Shown: positions 47,194 to 55,510, counted from the stretch's first letter. The stretch is DNA of 64,000 nt from Thermoleptolyngbya sichuanensis A183 (GCF_013177315.1 NZ_CP053661.1:1922001-1986000); one strand, 5' to 3'. A program made the numbers and translations. Notes: generated from the letters alone by a model not told the origin.

Positions 47194-48048
47194 TCAGCTT
47201 TCTTCTGGCCGGGTTCCAGCCGTCATCGCGGACAGCACGGCCTGCTGCGCTACCTGACTGTAGAGGCTGCGGAGATACTCATTCACCGCATGGGCAGAAA
47301 CCGACCCCGACGTACTGCCCTCGGAACGCAGCGGCATCTGCCCCAGCAAATCGAGGACGGTTTCTGAACTGGGCGGCGGCGCAATGACCACCAGCGACGG
47401 CTCTAGCTGCTGGTCATACTTCCAGAAGGTTTGCAGGGCGATCGCCGAAGACGCGGAAACTGGCGGAGCGGTTAGCGGATTGAGTGTTTCTTCTGGCGGC
47501 GGCGCATCGGGACTGGCGCTGCGGAGCCGACGCAACTCGCTGATAATCTGCTCCTTGGTGCGCCCCCGCAACTGAAACAGGACGAAGGGATCTTCACTAA
47601 AGCGATCGCCCAGGACATAATACACCGCCCCAATGTGCTTGCAGGGATTCGCCGGGTCTGGGCAAGAACAGCGGCTGTGGATATCAAACTTGGTAAACGG
47701 GAACAGGCTCAGTCCGTTAGCCGTAAAAACTTCTTCAATATTCTGCGGCATCTCGCCCGCCAGCAGTTTGGCAGAAAAAATCGCCTGCTGAGACAGAGAT
47801 TCAATCACATACTGCCACTGCTCATCATCAAACGGATCGAGGGACAGCGTGACCTTGTATGGCTCTGGCGCAGTGCCCTGAACCCGCGCATGAACCTTCG
47901 CGCCGCGAAATTCAATCGACAGCACATTGCCTTCGCGGGCATAGTTGCGGGCGCGGGCCAGACGACGCACCCAGCCAAACGACTCCAGCACATCAACCCA
48001 GCGCTGGGCCCACCATTCCCGACTTGGCTGCGCGTCATACTGAGTCAT
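47194..48048 (-). CDS. SWIM zinc-finger protein
   Basis: 284 residues. The SWIM motif CxCxnCxH is clear: Cys127, Cys129, Cys136 and His138 in CSCPDPANPCKH. An N-terminal part (WAQRWVDVLESFGW, YAREGNVL) matches the cyanobacterial SWIM family often found beside SNF2 helicases; no helicase is adjacent here. A low-complexity Pro-rich stretch (about 178-196) and a helical C-terminus follow. SWIM domains bind DNA or protein; role unknown. Divergent from the DUF760 gene. Confidence 0.87.
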   Translation of the reverse strand: MTQYDAQPSREWWAQRWVDVLESFGWVRRLARARNYAREGNVLSIEFRGAKVHARVQGTAPEPYKVTLSLDPFDDEQWQYVIESLSQQAIFSAKLLAGEMPQNIEEVFTANGLSLFPFTKFDIHSRCSCPDPANPCKHIGAVYYVLGDRFSEDPFVLFQLRGRTKEQIISELRRLRSASPDAPPPEETLNPLTAPPVSASSAIALQTFWKYDQQLEPSLVVIAPPPSSETVLDLLGQMPLRSEGSTSGSVSAHAVNEYLRSLYSQVAQQAVLSAMTAGTRPEES

Positions 48049-48149
48049 GGTTTAATCAAGTTCCGTAATTTCCCTTAAGGAGCGTTGTCACAGGCGCAAA
48101 TATAAATGTAACAATAGGATTCAATCTTATCGTGACTTCCTGGGTTCCT

Positions 48150-48515
48150 ATGAACTTTGACCCCGACAGCACCGAACTGTTTGGCAGTAGCGCCGAAGAG
48201 ATGCAAGCCAACGAACTGTTGAAGTATCTCCAGCACCAGTCGCCAGAGGTGCTGGCGCGAGTGGCTCGGTCTGTCAGCCCAGAAATCAAAGATATCATTT
48301 CGCAAAATGTGCAGGGTCTGGTGGGGATGCTGCCCTCAGAAGCTTTCACGATGCAAATCACAACCGATCGCGACAATCTGGCGGGGCTGCTCGCCTCTGC
48401 CATGATGACAGGCTATTTCCTGCGGCGCATGGAGCAGCGCATGGAGCTAGAAGTCAGCGTGGCTGATGCGTTTGGCTCGTTTCGCGATAGCGGCGATGAG
48501 TCGTCTGGCAGCTAG
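48150..48515 (+). CDS. DUF760 family protein
   Basis: 121 residues from the ATG at 48150; a GTG at 48132 could add six. The core (LLKYLQHQSPEVLARVARSV, then LPSEAFTMQITTDRDNLAGL and MMTGYFLRRMEQRMELE) matches DUF760, a family of cyanobacteria and chloroplasts. Plastid members have been linked to protein turnover, but the cyanobacterial role is not known. Soluble, acidic, no signal peptide. Single gene. Confidence 0.85.
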   Translation: MNFDPDSTELFGSSAEEMQANELLKYLQHQSPEVLARVARSVSPEIKDIISQNVQGLVGMLPSEAFTMQITTDRDNLAGLLASAMMTGYFLRRMEQRMELEVSVADAFGSFRDSGDESSGS

Positions 48516-48583
48516 CATGTGATGTTGCTCAGTAGGTTGATTCTGGAGGTTGATGCTGGGGGTTGATTCTGCCGATTCTGCGG

Positions 48584-49819
48584 TTAATTCTGCGATCGCG
48601 GCAGGGTTGTGGGCCGCACGCCAATTTCCAAAACCTCACCCTCCCGGTTAATTTCTAGCGCCAACAGATCGCCGATTTTGCTGCCATCCACCTGCTCCTG
48701 CACGTCGGATGCAGTGTTAACAGGAACGCCACCCACCTTCAGAATCACGTCTCCGGGCTGAAGTCCGGCCGTGGCAGCGGGGGTATTTTCCAATACCTGG
48801 AGAATGAGAACGCCCCGATCGACCGCGAGTTTTGACGGATCGAAGGGCGGGTCTTCGACGTTTTTCTGCAATTCTTCCTTGAGCGCCGGGGTAAGGTTGG
48901 TCATTTGAATGCCCAAAAACGGATGCGCGACCTGTCCCGTGGCAAAAAGCTGGTCGGCAATTCGCTTGGCGGTTTCGATTGGGATGGCGAAACCCAGCCC
49001 CTGCGCGTTGGCGCGAATGGCCGTGTTCATGCCAATGACCTCGCCTTGGTCGTTGAGCAGCGGGCCGCCGGAATTGCCGGGATTAATCGCTGCGTCGGTT
49101 TGGATGAAACGAACTCGCCGATCGGGGCTACCGACTTCGGAACTGGAGCGTCCTGTAGCGCTGATGATGCCCGCCGTCACCGTGTTGTCCAGTCCCAAAG
49201 GATTGCCGATGGCGATCGCCCATTGTCCCGGAACCAAGTTGGTCGAGCCGCCCAGCGTCACAGTTGGCAAATCGGTCGCATCGATGGCGATCGCCGCCAC
49301 ATCCGTCACCTCATCTGCACCCACCACCCGGCCCTCAAACTCGCGCCCGTCCCTCAGCGTCACACGCACCGTGTCGGCTCCTTCCACAACATGGGCATTG
49401 GTGATGATCTGCCCATTGGGTGAAATCACAAAGCCAGACCCCGTGCCCCGCCGCAGCCGCTCCGGGGCGCTCGGGCCCTCCTCGCCAAAAAATCGACGAA
49501 AGAAGGGGCTGGCTCCTGGCGGAACCCGGCTCACGGTGCGGGATGCATCAATCCGCACCACGGCCGGGCCAACGCGCTCTGCGGCAGCCGCAATGAAGTT
49601 ATAGGGTTGGGCACTGGGAACACTCGGCGGCGCAGGCGGCGATTCGTTCGCCACGGGTGCCAGGGACGGTGGCATGTTGGCAGGGCTGCGATTGGTCAAA
49701 GGCTGAGGGGTGCGGACGGGGCTGAACGACTGCCAGGTCGCGTGTCCGGCCATGCCCAGACCCACACCCATCACCAGCACGGCGGCATACGTGCCCCAAG
49801 ATTTCAAAGATTTGACCAT
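48584..49819 (-). CDS. HtrA/Deg-family serine protease with PDZ domain
   Basis: 411 residues. An N-terminal membrane anchor or signal (about 9-26) and a Pro-rich linker precede a trypsin-like domain with His143 (NAHVVEG), Asp173 (TDVAAIAID) and Ser250 (NPGNSGGPL). One PDZ domain (about 300-400, GVLILQVLENTPAATAGLQPGDVI) follows. Cyanobacteria have three such proteases (HtrA, HhoA, HhoB) that degrade damaged periplasmic or thylakoid-lumen proteins; which one this is cannot be told. Single gene. Confidence 0.95.
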   Translation of the reverse strand: MVKSLKSWGTYAAVLVMGVGLGMAGHATWQSFSPVRTPQPLTNRSPANMPPSLAPVANESPPAPPSVPSAQPYNFIAAAAERVGPAVVRIDASRTVSRVPPGASPFFRRFFGEEGPSAPERLRRGTGSGFVISPNGQIITNAHVVEGADTVRVTLRDGREFEGRVVGADEVTDVAAIAIDATDLPTVTLGGSTNLVPGQWAIAIGNPLGLDNTVTAGIISATGRSSSEVGSPDRRVRFIQTDAAINPGNSGGPLLNDQGEVIGMNTAIRANAQGLGFAIPIETAKRIADQLFATGQVAHPFLGIQMTNLTPALKEELQKNVEDPPFDPSKLAVDRGVLILQVLENTPAATAGLQPGDVILKVGGVPVNTASDVQEQVDGSKIGDLLALEINREGEVLEIGVRPTTLPRSQN

Positions 49820-50123
49820 GAGACGGAGTTGAGAAGCAGTGACGAAGGGATCGGGCGGGCAGAGATTTAGGCGGAATGCTGTGGGGAGACTGCGTAAAGG
49901 TTTAGCGATCCAGAGCGATTTTAAAGTAACCGTCAGACGGGCGCTTCGGTCTTGCTCATTATCATTAGGGCGATCGCTTCCAGCGTAATCTTTCTTGGAT
50001 TTTTTTGCAGGGAAGAATCCAGAAAATCTCTCACAAGAGCGATTTGTGGCTAGCTAGGATGGAGACATTTGAGCTAGTTTTTGAGCAAATCTTGGTGAAG
50101 CGTTGGTTAGAGAAGAGTTATCC
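49820..50123. other. 304-base divergent spacer
   Basis: Promoter region between the HtrA and LysM-LytM genes. I see no regulator site or repeat worth naming. Confidence 0.4.
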
Positions 50124-51140
50124 ATGAGCGAGAAATTTCAGGCATATCGCAAGCGCCGGGGCGCTGATTTGGGTGGGATGGTTTTGCTGGGATTGGGGGT
50201 CGTAGGTATGAGCCAAGGGGCGATCGCCCAAGCCAGCCTGCCCGATCCGTCCCCAGCCCGTGCCCTATCGATTGCCCAGGCCGCCGATGCACCCACCGAC
50301 TCGCTCTGCCCTGCGCCCGTGCTGTCCCGGATGACCCGCTACCAGACCCGCGCCGGAGACACGATCGCCAGCCTAGCCCAGCGCCACAACCTGACGGCAG
50401 AAACCCTGATCGGCATGAACTCTGTGCTGCGGCAGGGCAATCCGCCCGTGGGAACCAGTCTGCTGATTCCGCCGATCAACGGGCTGCGGGTAGAGGTTCC
50501 GTCCGGACGCACCTGGCGAGACTTGGCGCAGCAATATCGCGTGCGGGCAGATGTGCTGTTTGAGGCAAACGGCTGTCGCCCGCCGGGTCGGGTTGCGTTC
50601 ATCCCCGGTGCAACGCTATCTTCGGCAAACCCGGCAGCCGGAGATACAGCAGTGGGGGCTGCGGCCGACCCCAACGCTCGCCCCAGAATTACCAGCCCCG
50701 ATCGGGCGGCGGCGATTCTGAGAACCCACCCCCTGGGTAGCCCAACGGTGGCGCTGGTGATCAAGGGCTATGGCTGGCAAATCGATCCGCGATCGGGGCA
50801 GGTCGTGTTTAACAGCGGCGTAGACCTGGCAGCCAGTGAAGGAAACCCGGTGGTGTCAGCGGGCGAGGGCACAGTCGCCTTTGCGGCCAATCAAGGAAAC
50901 TACGGCAACCTAGTCGTCGTCAATCATCCCGAAGGGTTGCAAACGCGATACGCCCAGTTGGGGACGATTCAGGTGCAGGTGGGGCAGCGGGTGCAGGCGG
51001 GCGATCGCCTCGGCACGGTTGGTCGCAGCGCCCCTGATCAGGAACCCCTGCTGCGGTTTGAAGTCCGCTCAAATTCTGACCTGGGCTGGGTCGCGCAAGA
51101 TCCAAGCCTATATTTTCAGGACATGCGAGTAGGACAGTAG
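50124..51140 (+). CDS. LysM protein with degenerate LytM (M23) domain, NlpD-like
   Basis: 338 residues from the ATG at 50124, preceded by AGAAGAG. Residues about 16-36 form a signal peptide or anchor ending AIAQA. A LysM domain (about 72-117) and a second weaker LysM-like repeat (about 120-162) bind peptidoglycan. The C-terminal LytM fold (about 225-330) keeps its glycine pattern but lacks the zinc ligands: the first His is Asn230, the His of YAHL is Gln278, and the HLH before FEV is L-L-R. Only Asp234 remains. As with NlpD and EnvC, it would not cut peptidoglycan but may activate an amidase during division; that is inference. Followed by a TPR gene. Confidence 0.88.
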   Translation: MSEKFQAYRKRRGADLGGMVLLGLGVVGMSQGAIAQASLPDPSPARALSIAQAADAPTDSLCPAPVLSRMTRYQTRAGDTIASLAQRHNLTAETLIGMNSVLRQGNPPVGTSLLIPPINGLRVEVPSGRTWRDLAQQYRVRADVLFEANGCRPPGRVAFIPGATLSSANPAAGDTAVGAAADPNARPRITSPDRAAAILRTHPLGSPTVALVIKGYGWQIDPRSGQVVFNSGVDLAASEGNPVVSAGEGTVAFAANQGNYGNLVVVNHPEGLQTRYAQLGTIQVQVGQRVQAGDRLGTVGRSAPDQEPLLRFEVRSNSDLGWVAQDPSLYFQDMRVGQ

Positions 51141-51276
51141 GGAACGCTCTGGCATCTACCCAAAACAGTTCGTACACTAGAGCAGGGTTCAACTGTAGTG
51201 GTTTTAACACTTTAGTAATCTTCGCAAGTAGCTCTTGCACTTAGTGGTTTTCACAATTTCTGGAGATAGGTGAGCT

Positions 51277-52275
51277 ATGTCGATTGCAGCGGTTCTCGTC
51301 TCGCGCCGGAGTGGCGGTGTCCGCAATTCCCAGCCCGGTCGCCAAACGGGGCGATCGCCCGCCCAGCAACTCTGGCGATCGCTCGGTTCGGTGGCCGGAG
51401 GGCTGGCGATCGCGCTTCACAGTTTGGCACTGCCCGCCCTAGCCGATCCGTTTCGCAGCGCCAACCCCCGCAACATCGACCGCACCACCGAAGCCGCCTT
51501 CATCGCCATGTTTGCCGAAGGCAACTACGCTCAAGCGGCAGCCTTGTTAGAGAACGCCTCGCGCAATGAGCCGCTGGCCCACGCCCTGGCCGCGTCGCTG
51601 GCCTACCTGAACCGGGATTGGGATACCCTGCGCGATCGCGCAACCCAGACTCGGCGATCGGCAGAACGGCTGATGCAAAGCGATCCGCTGCGGGGCAACA
51701 TTTACCGAGCGGTGGGACACTTCCTGGAAGGCGGGTATGCCGTCTCCACCCAAAGCACCGTTGCCGCCACGCCCACCGTCCTCCGTGAACTTCAGCGAGC
51801 CTTCAGCGCCTTGGGCGAGGCCGAACGCATCGCCCCCGACGATCCAGAGCTAAATTTGGTGAAGGGATACATCGAACTGTTCCTGGCCACAAACCTGCCC
51901 TTTAGCAGCCCAGAACAGGCTTTGGAAAAGCTGCAAAATTTCGCCGGGCCCGAATACCTGGCGCAGCGGGGAATCGCCATCGGCTATCGGGATCTGGAAC
52001 AGTTTGAACCCGCGATGGCGGCGGTTGACCAGGCCCTCGCAGAAACGCCTGACAATCCCGATCTTTACTATCTCAAGGCACAGATTCTAGTGCGCCAGGA
52101 GAAGTATCGTGAAAGCTTGGAGTTCTTTCAGCGGGCGCTGGAAAAAGAAGACCAGCTTCCCCAACGCCACGCTAACCAAATCGCCTGGGAGGCCTGTCGT
52201 GCTGAGAGCGTAGTCGAAGGGTTGCGAGATGGTGTGAGCCGTCAGCGCTGCAACCCGCTGCTGCGTCGTCGCTAG
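51277..52275 (+). CDS. exported TPR-type repeat protein
   Basis: 332 residues with a strong ribosome site (GGAGATAGGTGAG). A signal peptide ends near residue 57 (LALPALADP). TPR-like helical pairs follow: AAFIAMFAEGNYAQAAALLE, PDNPDLYYLKAQILVRQEKY and further helices between. The last segment has two Cys (WEACRAES, RQRCNPLL) that could pair in the periplasm. Cyanobacterial homologues are known as uncharacterised periplasmic proteins. It lies 136 bases after the LysM-LytM gene in the same direction and could belong to the same envelope pathway. Confidence 0.82.
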   Translation: MSIAAVLVSRRSGGVRNSQPGRQTGRSPAQQLWRSLGSVAGGLAIALHSLALPALADPFRSANPRNIDRTTEAAFIAMFAEGNYAQAAALLENASRNEPLAHALAASLAYLNRDWDTLRDRATQTRRSAERLMQSDPLRGNIYRAVGHFLEGGYAVSTQSTVAATPTVLRELQRAFSALGEAERIAPDDPELNLVKGYIELFLATNLPFSSPEQALEKLQNFAGPEYLAQRGIAIGYRDLEQFEPAMAAVDQALAETPDNPDLYYLKAQILVRQEKYRESLEFFQRALEKEDQLPQRHANQIAWEACRAESVVEGLRDGVSRQRCNPLLRRR

Positions 52276-52391
52276 GCGGGGTTTGGAGTTAAGATTGGGC
52301 TGGTTCGTGGCTTAGGGCGATCGTCCGTCCACCAGATCTTCTAGATCTGCCTAAACGCCGTCGGTCTAATTCCTGATCCTTTGCCATTTAC

Positions 52392-52433
52392 CCGTGGTCC
52401 TTATTCCGTGGCTCCTATTCCGTGGCTCTTATT
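52392..52433. repeat. 14-bp tandem repeat, three units, covering the methyltransferase start codon
   Basis: Units CCGTGGTCCTTATT, CCGTGGCTCCTATT and CCGTGGCTCTTATT follow without gaps. The GTG of the third unit is the start of the next gene, and the other two units carry an equivalent GTG in other frames. Confidence 0.88.
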
Positions 52434-53177
52434 TTCAAAGACTATTTCTCGCGTCAGGCAAGCCGCTACGCCAAGTATCGTCCGGGCTATCCCGACGAGC
52501 TATACGCCTACCTAGTCAAAACGGCAACAAAACACGACGCAGCCTGGGATTGCGCCACGGGCAACGGGCAAGTTGCGGTCGGGCTAGTGCCTCATTTTGC
52601 AACCATCTACGCGACGGATGCCAGCGCCAGCCAAATCGCCAACGCCTTTCCCCACGAGCGAATTCAGTATTCGGTTGCGCCCGCAGAGGCCAGCGGTCTG
52701 CCCGACCACTGCGTAGACCTGATTACGGTCGGGCTGGCGCTGCACTGGCTGCCGCTAGACGGGTTCTATGCTGAGGTGAATCGCGTGGGCCGTCCGGGCG
52801 GCGTGATTGCGGCCTGGTGCAGCGATTTATTCCGGGTCGCCGAGGCCACACCCGCCGTGTCCGCACTAATCGACGAACTCTATGCGCTCATCATGCCCAT
52901 GCAGCTGCCCGAAGTGCAACTGGTGCATGACCACTATCAGACTGTTCCATTTCCGTTTGAGGAACTGCCTGCGCCCACCTTTCGCCAGACCGTGCAGTGG
53001 ACTCCGGAAATCATTTTGGGCTGCGTTTCTACCTGGTCTGCGGTACAGCGCTATGCCGACGCAGAGGGCTGGGCGGGATTGAAAGAGTGGGGCGATCGCC
53101 TTTCGGCTGCCTGGGGCGACCCGACCCTGCCCAAAACCGTCTGCTGGGATATTTTTCTACGAGCCGGGCAGATATAG
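52422..53177 (+). CDS. class I SAM-dependent methyltransferase
   Basis: 251 residues starting at GTG; no ATG or ribosome site is available, and the family-like N-terminus FKDYFSRQASRYAKYRPGYP begins at residue 5, so this start is sound. Motif I is WDCATGNGQVAVGL, followed by the acidic IYATDAS and a Methyltransf_11-like core (LITVGLALHWLPLDGFY). Substrate unknown; related enzymes act on small molecules. Single gene. Confidence 0.85.
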   Translation: MALIFKDYFSRQASRYAKYRPGYPDELYAYLVKTATKHDAAWDCATGNGQVAVGLVPHFATIYATDASASQIANAFPHERIQYSVAPAEASGLPDHCVDLITVGLALHWLPLDGFYAEVNRVGRPGGVIAAWCSDLFRVAEATPAVSALIDELYALIMPMQLPEVQLVHDHYQTVPFPFEELPAPTFRQTVQWTPEIILGCVSTWSAVQRYADAEGWAGLKEWGDRLSAAWGDPTLPKTVCWDIFLRAGQI

Positions 53178-53534
53178 AACCGGGGCAAGACTTGTTAGAT
53201 AGGTAGACCAGTAGATAGGTATATAAGTAGATAGACCAGATTAAGAGCTCATTTGTAAAGGAGCCTGAAAGCCTTGTTAATCAAGGATTTCCGAGAAACC
53301 GCTTTTCCTGGGCAAACATGACCTCAAAGCCACACATGCCAAGAGTTTCAGGCTTCTTAAGATTTGCTTCATAAATTAGCTCTAAGAAACAGATCTTGAA
53401 CCCTGCGCCGCCCGCTGCGCGGGCGGCGCAGGATCTTTGAGTTTTATATTTATTAATGTCCACCTACTTAGATAAGATAGGTAAGGTGCTGGACGGGCAA
53501 GGTGCAGAGCCTACAGCCTGTTTATTCAGATAAT
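53178..53534. other. 357-base spacer with short repeats and a GC hairpin
   Basis: Three degenerate 16-base units of the AGATAGGTAGACCAGT type lie at about 53200-53242, and a GC-rich hairpin at 53402-53432 (listed separately). No gene supported. Confidence 0.5.
53402..53432. terminator. 14-bp perfect GC hairpin
   Basis: CCTGCGCCGCCCGC pairs perfectly with GCGGGCGGCGCAGG around TGC. It lies between the ends of the methyltransferase and DUF3181 genes. T-rich sequence follows only after a few bases, so it is either a terminator for the convergent pair or a small repeat. Confidence 0.55.
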
Positions 53535-53843
53535 TCAGAGCTTTTGCTGAAACGCTTCCACAATGTCCATCAATTGGATTTGGGACTGCACGGGCAGCAG
53601 ATCCAGCAGAGAGACTTCGTGCTTGCCGCCACCTAGCTTGACGGGAATGCCGCGCAGAATCCCCAGCACCTCGTCCTCGGTCGGCACGCCTTTTTCAAGC
53701 AAGGGATAGATCTGCTCTGCCAGGGGGGTGTTGAGGTGAGCATCGCGGAGATACAGATGCCACTTGGCTACGTCGATATACACCTCTTTGCCCAGTTCTG
53801 CGGCCAGGGCCTCGATGGCTTCGGAAGAATTGGAATATGCCAT
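53535..53843 (-). CDS. DUF3181 family protein
   Basis: 102 residues matching the cyanobacterial DUF3181 pattern: SSEAIEALAAELGKEVYIDV, KWHLYLRDAHLNTPLAE and a C-terminal LLDLLPVQSQIQLMDIVE. Small, acidic and soluble; function unknown. It is on the minus strand, in line with the 2TM gene upstream but about 90 bases away. Confidence 0.82.
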   Translation of the reverse strand: MAYSNSSEAIEALAAELGKEVYIDVAKWHLYLRDAHLNTPLAEQIYPLLEKGVPTEDEVLGILRGIPVKLGGGKHEVSLLDLLPVQSQIQLMDIVEAFQQKL

Positions 53844-53936
53844 AGTTACGCCGTGTTAATGAGCCGTATTAATGGGTGGAATGAACAGTCAGGTCAGGGC
53901 TGCAATCTATCGAGAATTGCCGTTTCAGGACGCACC

Positions 53937-54206
53937 TCAAGGGGATTTTGCGTTGGGCTTGGTAACCGGGCCAGAATAGTCGGCGATCGCAAAGATATAG
54001 ACCCCATGCGCCACCAAGGCCGCCAGCCATAGCCCACTAAACCACACGGTCCAGGGCCAGGTCTGCGCTTGCACAAGTCGAAAGAACCACACGCCAGAGT
54101 TGACCGCAATGAACGCTGCAACGTGGGTGGCAAAGGTCATGCGGTCGTCTAGCTTGCGAAAGGCGGGGTCGTTGCGGTCGGGTTCGCGGGGCCAGCGGGG
54201 AGGCAT
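53937..54206 (-). CDS. 2TM domain protein
   Basis: 89 residues from the ATG at 54206, with CCCGGA about eight bases before it; the longer frame to 54266 runs through tandem repeats and is rejected. The layout fits the 2TM family: a charged stretch (FRKLDDRMTFATHVAAF) leads into two membrane helices (VAAFIAVNSGVWFF and WTVWFSGLWLAALVAHGVYIF). Function unknown. The upstream leader consists of 13-bp tandem units. Confidence 0.75.
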   Translation of the reverse strand: MPPRWPREPDRNDPAFRKLDDRMTFATHVAAFIAVNSGVWFFRLVQAQTWPWTVWFSGLWLAALVAHGVYIFAIADYSGPVTKPNAKSP

Positions 54207-54220
54207 ACTGTTATCCGGGA

Positions 54221-54259
54221 TGAACTGTCGGGATGAACTGTCGAGATAAACTGTCGGGA
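54221..54259. repeat. 13-bp tandem repeat, three units
   Basis: Units TGAACTGTCGGGA, TGAACTGTCGAGA and TAAACTGTCGGGA, starting 15 bases upstream of the 2TM start codon; a further diverged unit (ACTGTTATCCGGGA) reaches almost to that codon. Confidence 0.88.
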
Positions 54260-54299
54260 TGACCATTCAGCTTTCATTGTACGGTGTGAGTGACATCGT

Positions 54300-54453
54300 A
54301 CAGCGTGGCCTCATAGCGTGACCCTACAGTGCGGTTATACACCATGACTCCACAACGTGACCGCACAGTGTGGCTGTACACCGTGACCGCACAGCGTAAC
54401 TCCACAGCGTGTCCGCCCAATAACCGCACAGCGCGACCGTACAGCGTAACCGT
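54300..54453. repeat. 13-bp degenerate tandem array, eleven units
   Basis: Eleven units of the consensus ACAGCGTGACCGC, all 13 bases long in register except for one 11-base interruption at 54417-54427. Units differ at several positions, so the array is old or evolves by uneven exchange. Confidence 0.88.
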
Positions 54454-54571
54454 CTGTTGAAGCAAGTGAGCAAGGCGAGGGGGGCGAAATTCTTGTCTTT
54501 TCAGCACAGCGTACACACCCTGAAAGAACAAGAAGCAAGCACAAGAACATGCTGACTTTTCACAGGATTCG

Positions 54572-55078
54572 CTATTGCGCGGCCAGATAATCGCCCGACT
54601 TGCCGCCCGTTTTGCTGAGCAGGCGAATGTTCGTAATTTTCATCGATTTTTCCAGGGCTTTGGCCATGTCGTAGAGCGTCAGTGCTGCGACCGAAACGGC
54701 GGTTAACGCTTCCATTTCCACTCCTGTTTCGGCTTTGAGGCGCACCTCAGCGCGGATGTCGTAACCGGGCAGGTCTGGATTTGGCGTAATTTGAACGTCT
54801 ACTTTTTGCAGGGGGAGCGGGTGACAGAGGGGAATCAGGTGAGCGGTTTGCTTGGCTGCCATGATGCCCGCCAATCTGGCTGTGCCCAGCACGTCGCCCT
54901 TGGGTGCATTGCCCGCTTCAATGGCCGCCAGGGTTTCGGGCTGCATCTGGATTTGCCCCAGGGCGATCGCCGTCCGCACGGTGGCTGCCTTAGCTGACAC
55001 ATCCACCATGTGTGCCTGCCCGGTTGCCTCCAGATGGGTCAGGTTGGGCAGAGATTTTTCAGCAGAATTTTGGTTCAT
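54572..55078 (-). CDS. moaC: cyclic pyranopterin monophosphate synthase
   Basis: 168 residues, the usual MoaC length. Motifs: [41 protein letters not shown], and the catalytic [18 protein letters not shown] with Asp and Lys. MoaC makes cyclic pyranopterin phosphate for molybdenum cofactor, needed by nitrate reductase. The moaA partner is not in this window. Single gene. Confidence 0.97.
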   Translation of the reverse strand: MNQNSAEKSLPNLTHLEATGQAHMVDVSAKAATVRTAIALGQIQMQPETLAAIEAGNAPKGDVLGTARLAGIMAAKQTAHLIPLCHPLPLQKVDVQITPNPDLPGYDIRAEVRLKAETGVEMEALTAVSVAALTLYDMAKALEKSMKITNIRLLSKTGGKSGDYLAAQ

Positions 55079-55125
55079 GCGCCTAACTATGTTGATGTCG
55101 TGTGATAGTATAGAGTTTCTGGCAG

Positions 55126-55199
55126 GGGCCTGTAGCTCAGTGGACTAGAGCACGTGGCTACGGACCACGGTGTCGGGGGTTCGAATCCCTCCTGGCCCG
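55126..55199 (+). tRNA. trnR: tRNA-Arg (ACG)
   Basis: A 74-base cloverleaf: acceptor GGGCCTG with CTGGCCC (one U-U mismatch at pair 6-67, as in chloroplast tRNA-Arg), D stem GCTC/GAGC, anticodon stem CGTGG/CCACG around loop CTACGGA (anticodon ACG), and T stem-loop GGGGGTTCGAATCCCTC. The CCA end is not encoded. A34 is normally edited to inosine to read CGN codons. A terminator follows. Confidence 0.96.
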
Positions 55200-55207
55200 T
55201 CAGAGAG

Positions 55208-55238
55208 TGGGGTGAGTTAAAGCAACTCGCCCCATTTT
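55208..55238 (+). terminator. Rho-independent terminator after tRNA-Arg
   Basis: TGGGGTGAGTT pairs with AACTCGCCCCA (one T-G pair) around AAAGC, followed by TTTT. It lies nine bases after the tRNA. Confidence 0.85.
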
Positions 55239-55400
55239 GCTTTCATGTATTTGCTTTCTGGATAATTGCGATGTAATTGCGACTCTTTGAATAAGAGGTC
55301 ACAGAAGAAGACACAGAAGAAAAAAGAACACAAACGTTTGCCCTCTTGCTCTGGTGCATCTACGCCCTAGGCAGTGTCTTAAAACTTTCTAGGTCGTTAA

Positions 55401-55420
55401 TTGCCTTGAGTTGCCTTGAG
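55401..55420. repeat. 10-bp tandem repeat, two units
   Basis: TTGCCTTGAG occurs twice exactly, just upstream of the inverted-repeat element at 55425. Confidence 0.8.
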
Positions 55421-55424
55421 TCGA

Positions 55425-55510
55425 TCTCCCTAAATCCCCCTTAATAAGGGGGACTTCCGGAGCGGTTCGGCTCGGTTCCCCCCTTTTTTAAGGGGGGGCT
55501 AAGGGGGGAT
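55425..55510. repeat. C/G-rich inverted-repeat element
   Basis: A unit of about 86 bases with two internal hairpins (ATCCCCCTTAATAAGGGGGA and CCCCCCTTTTTTAAGGGGGG) and roughly complementary ends (CTCCCTAAATCCCCC, GGCTAAGGGGGGATC). This pattern is a well-known dispersed repeat type in cyanobacterial spacers. The rest of the 362-base stretch after the tRNA holds nothing else I can name. Confidence 0.75.

Larger units (their letters stand above)
54207..54571. other. 365-base spacer made largely of 13-bp tandem units
   Basis: Lies between moaC and the 2TM gene. Two arrays fill most of it (54221-54259 and 54300-54453). A minus-strand open frame across the larger array is a by-product of the repeat and is not called as a gene. 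Confidence 0.6.

Noticed and set aside
54274-54531. 85-residue minus-strand frame rich in repeated RCGVT-like segments
   Set aside because: It is a translation of the 13-bp tandem array; the period is not a multiple of three and the frame has no ribosome site.
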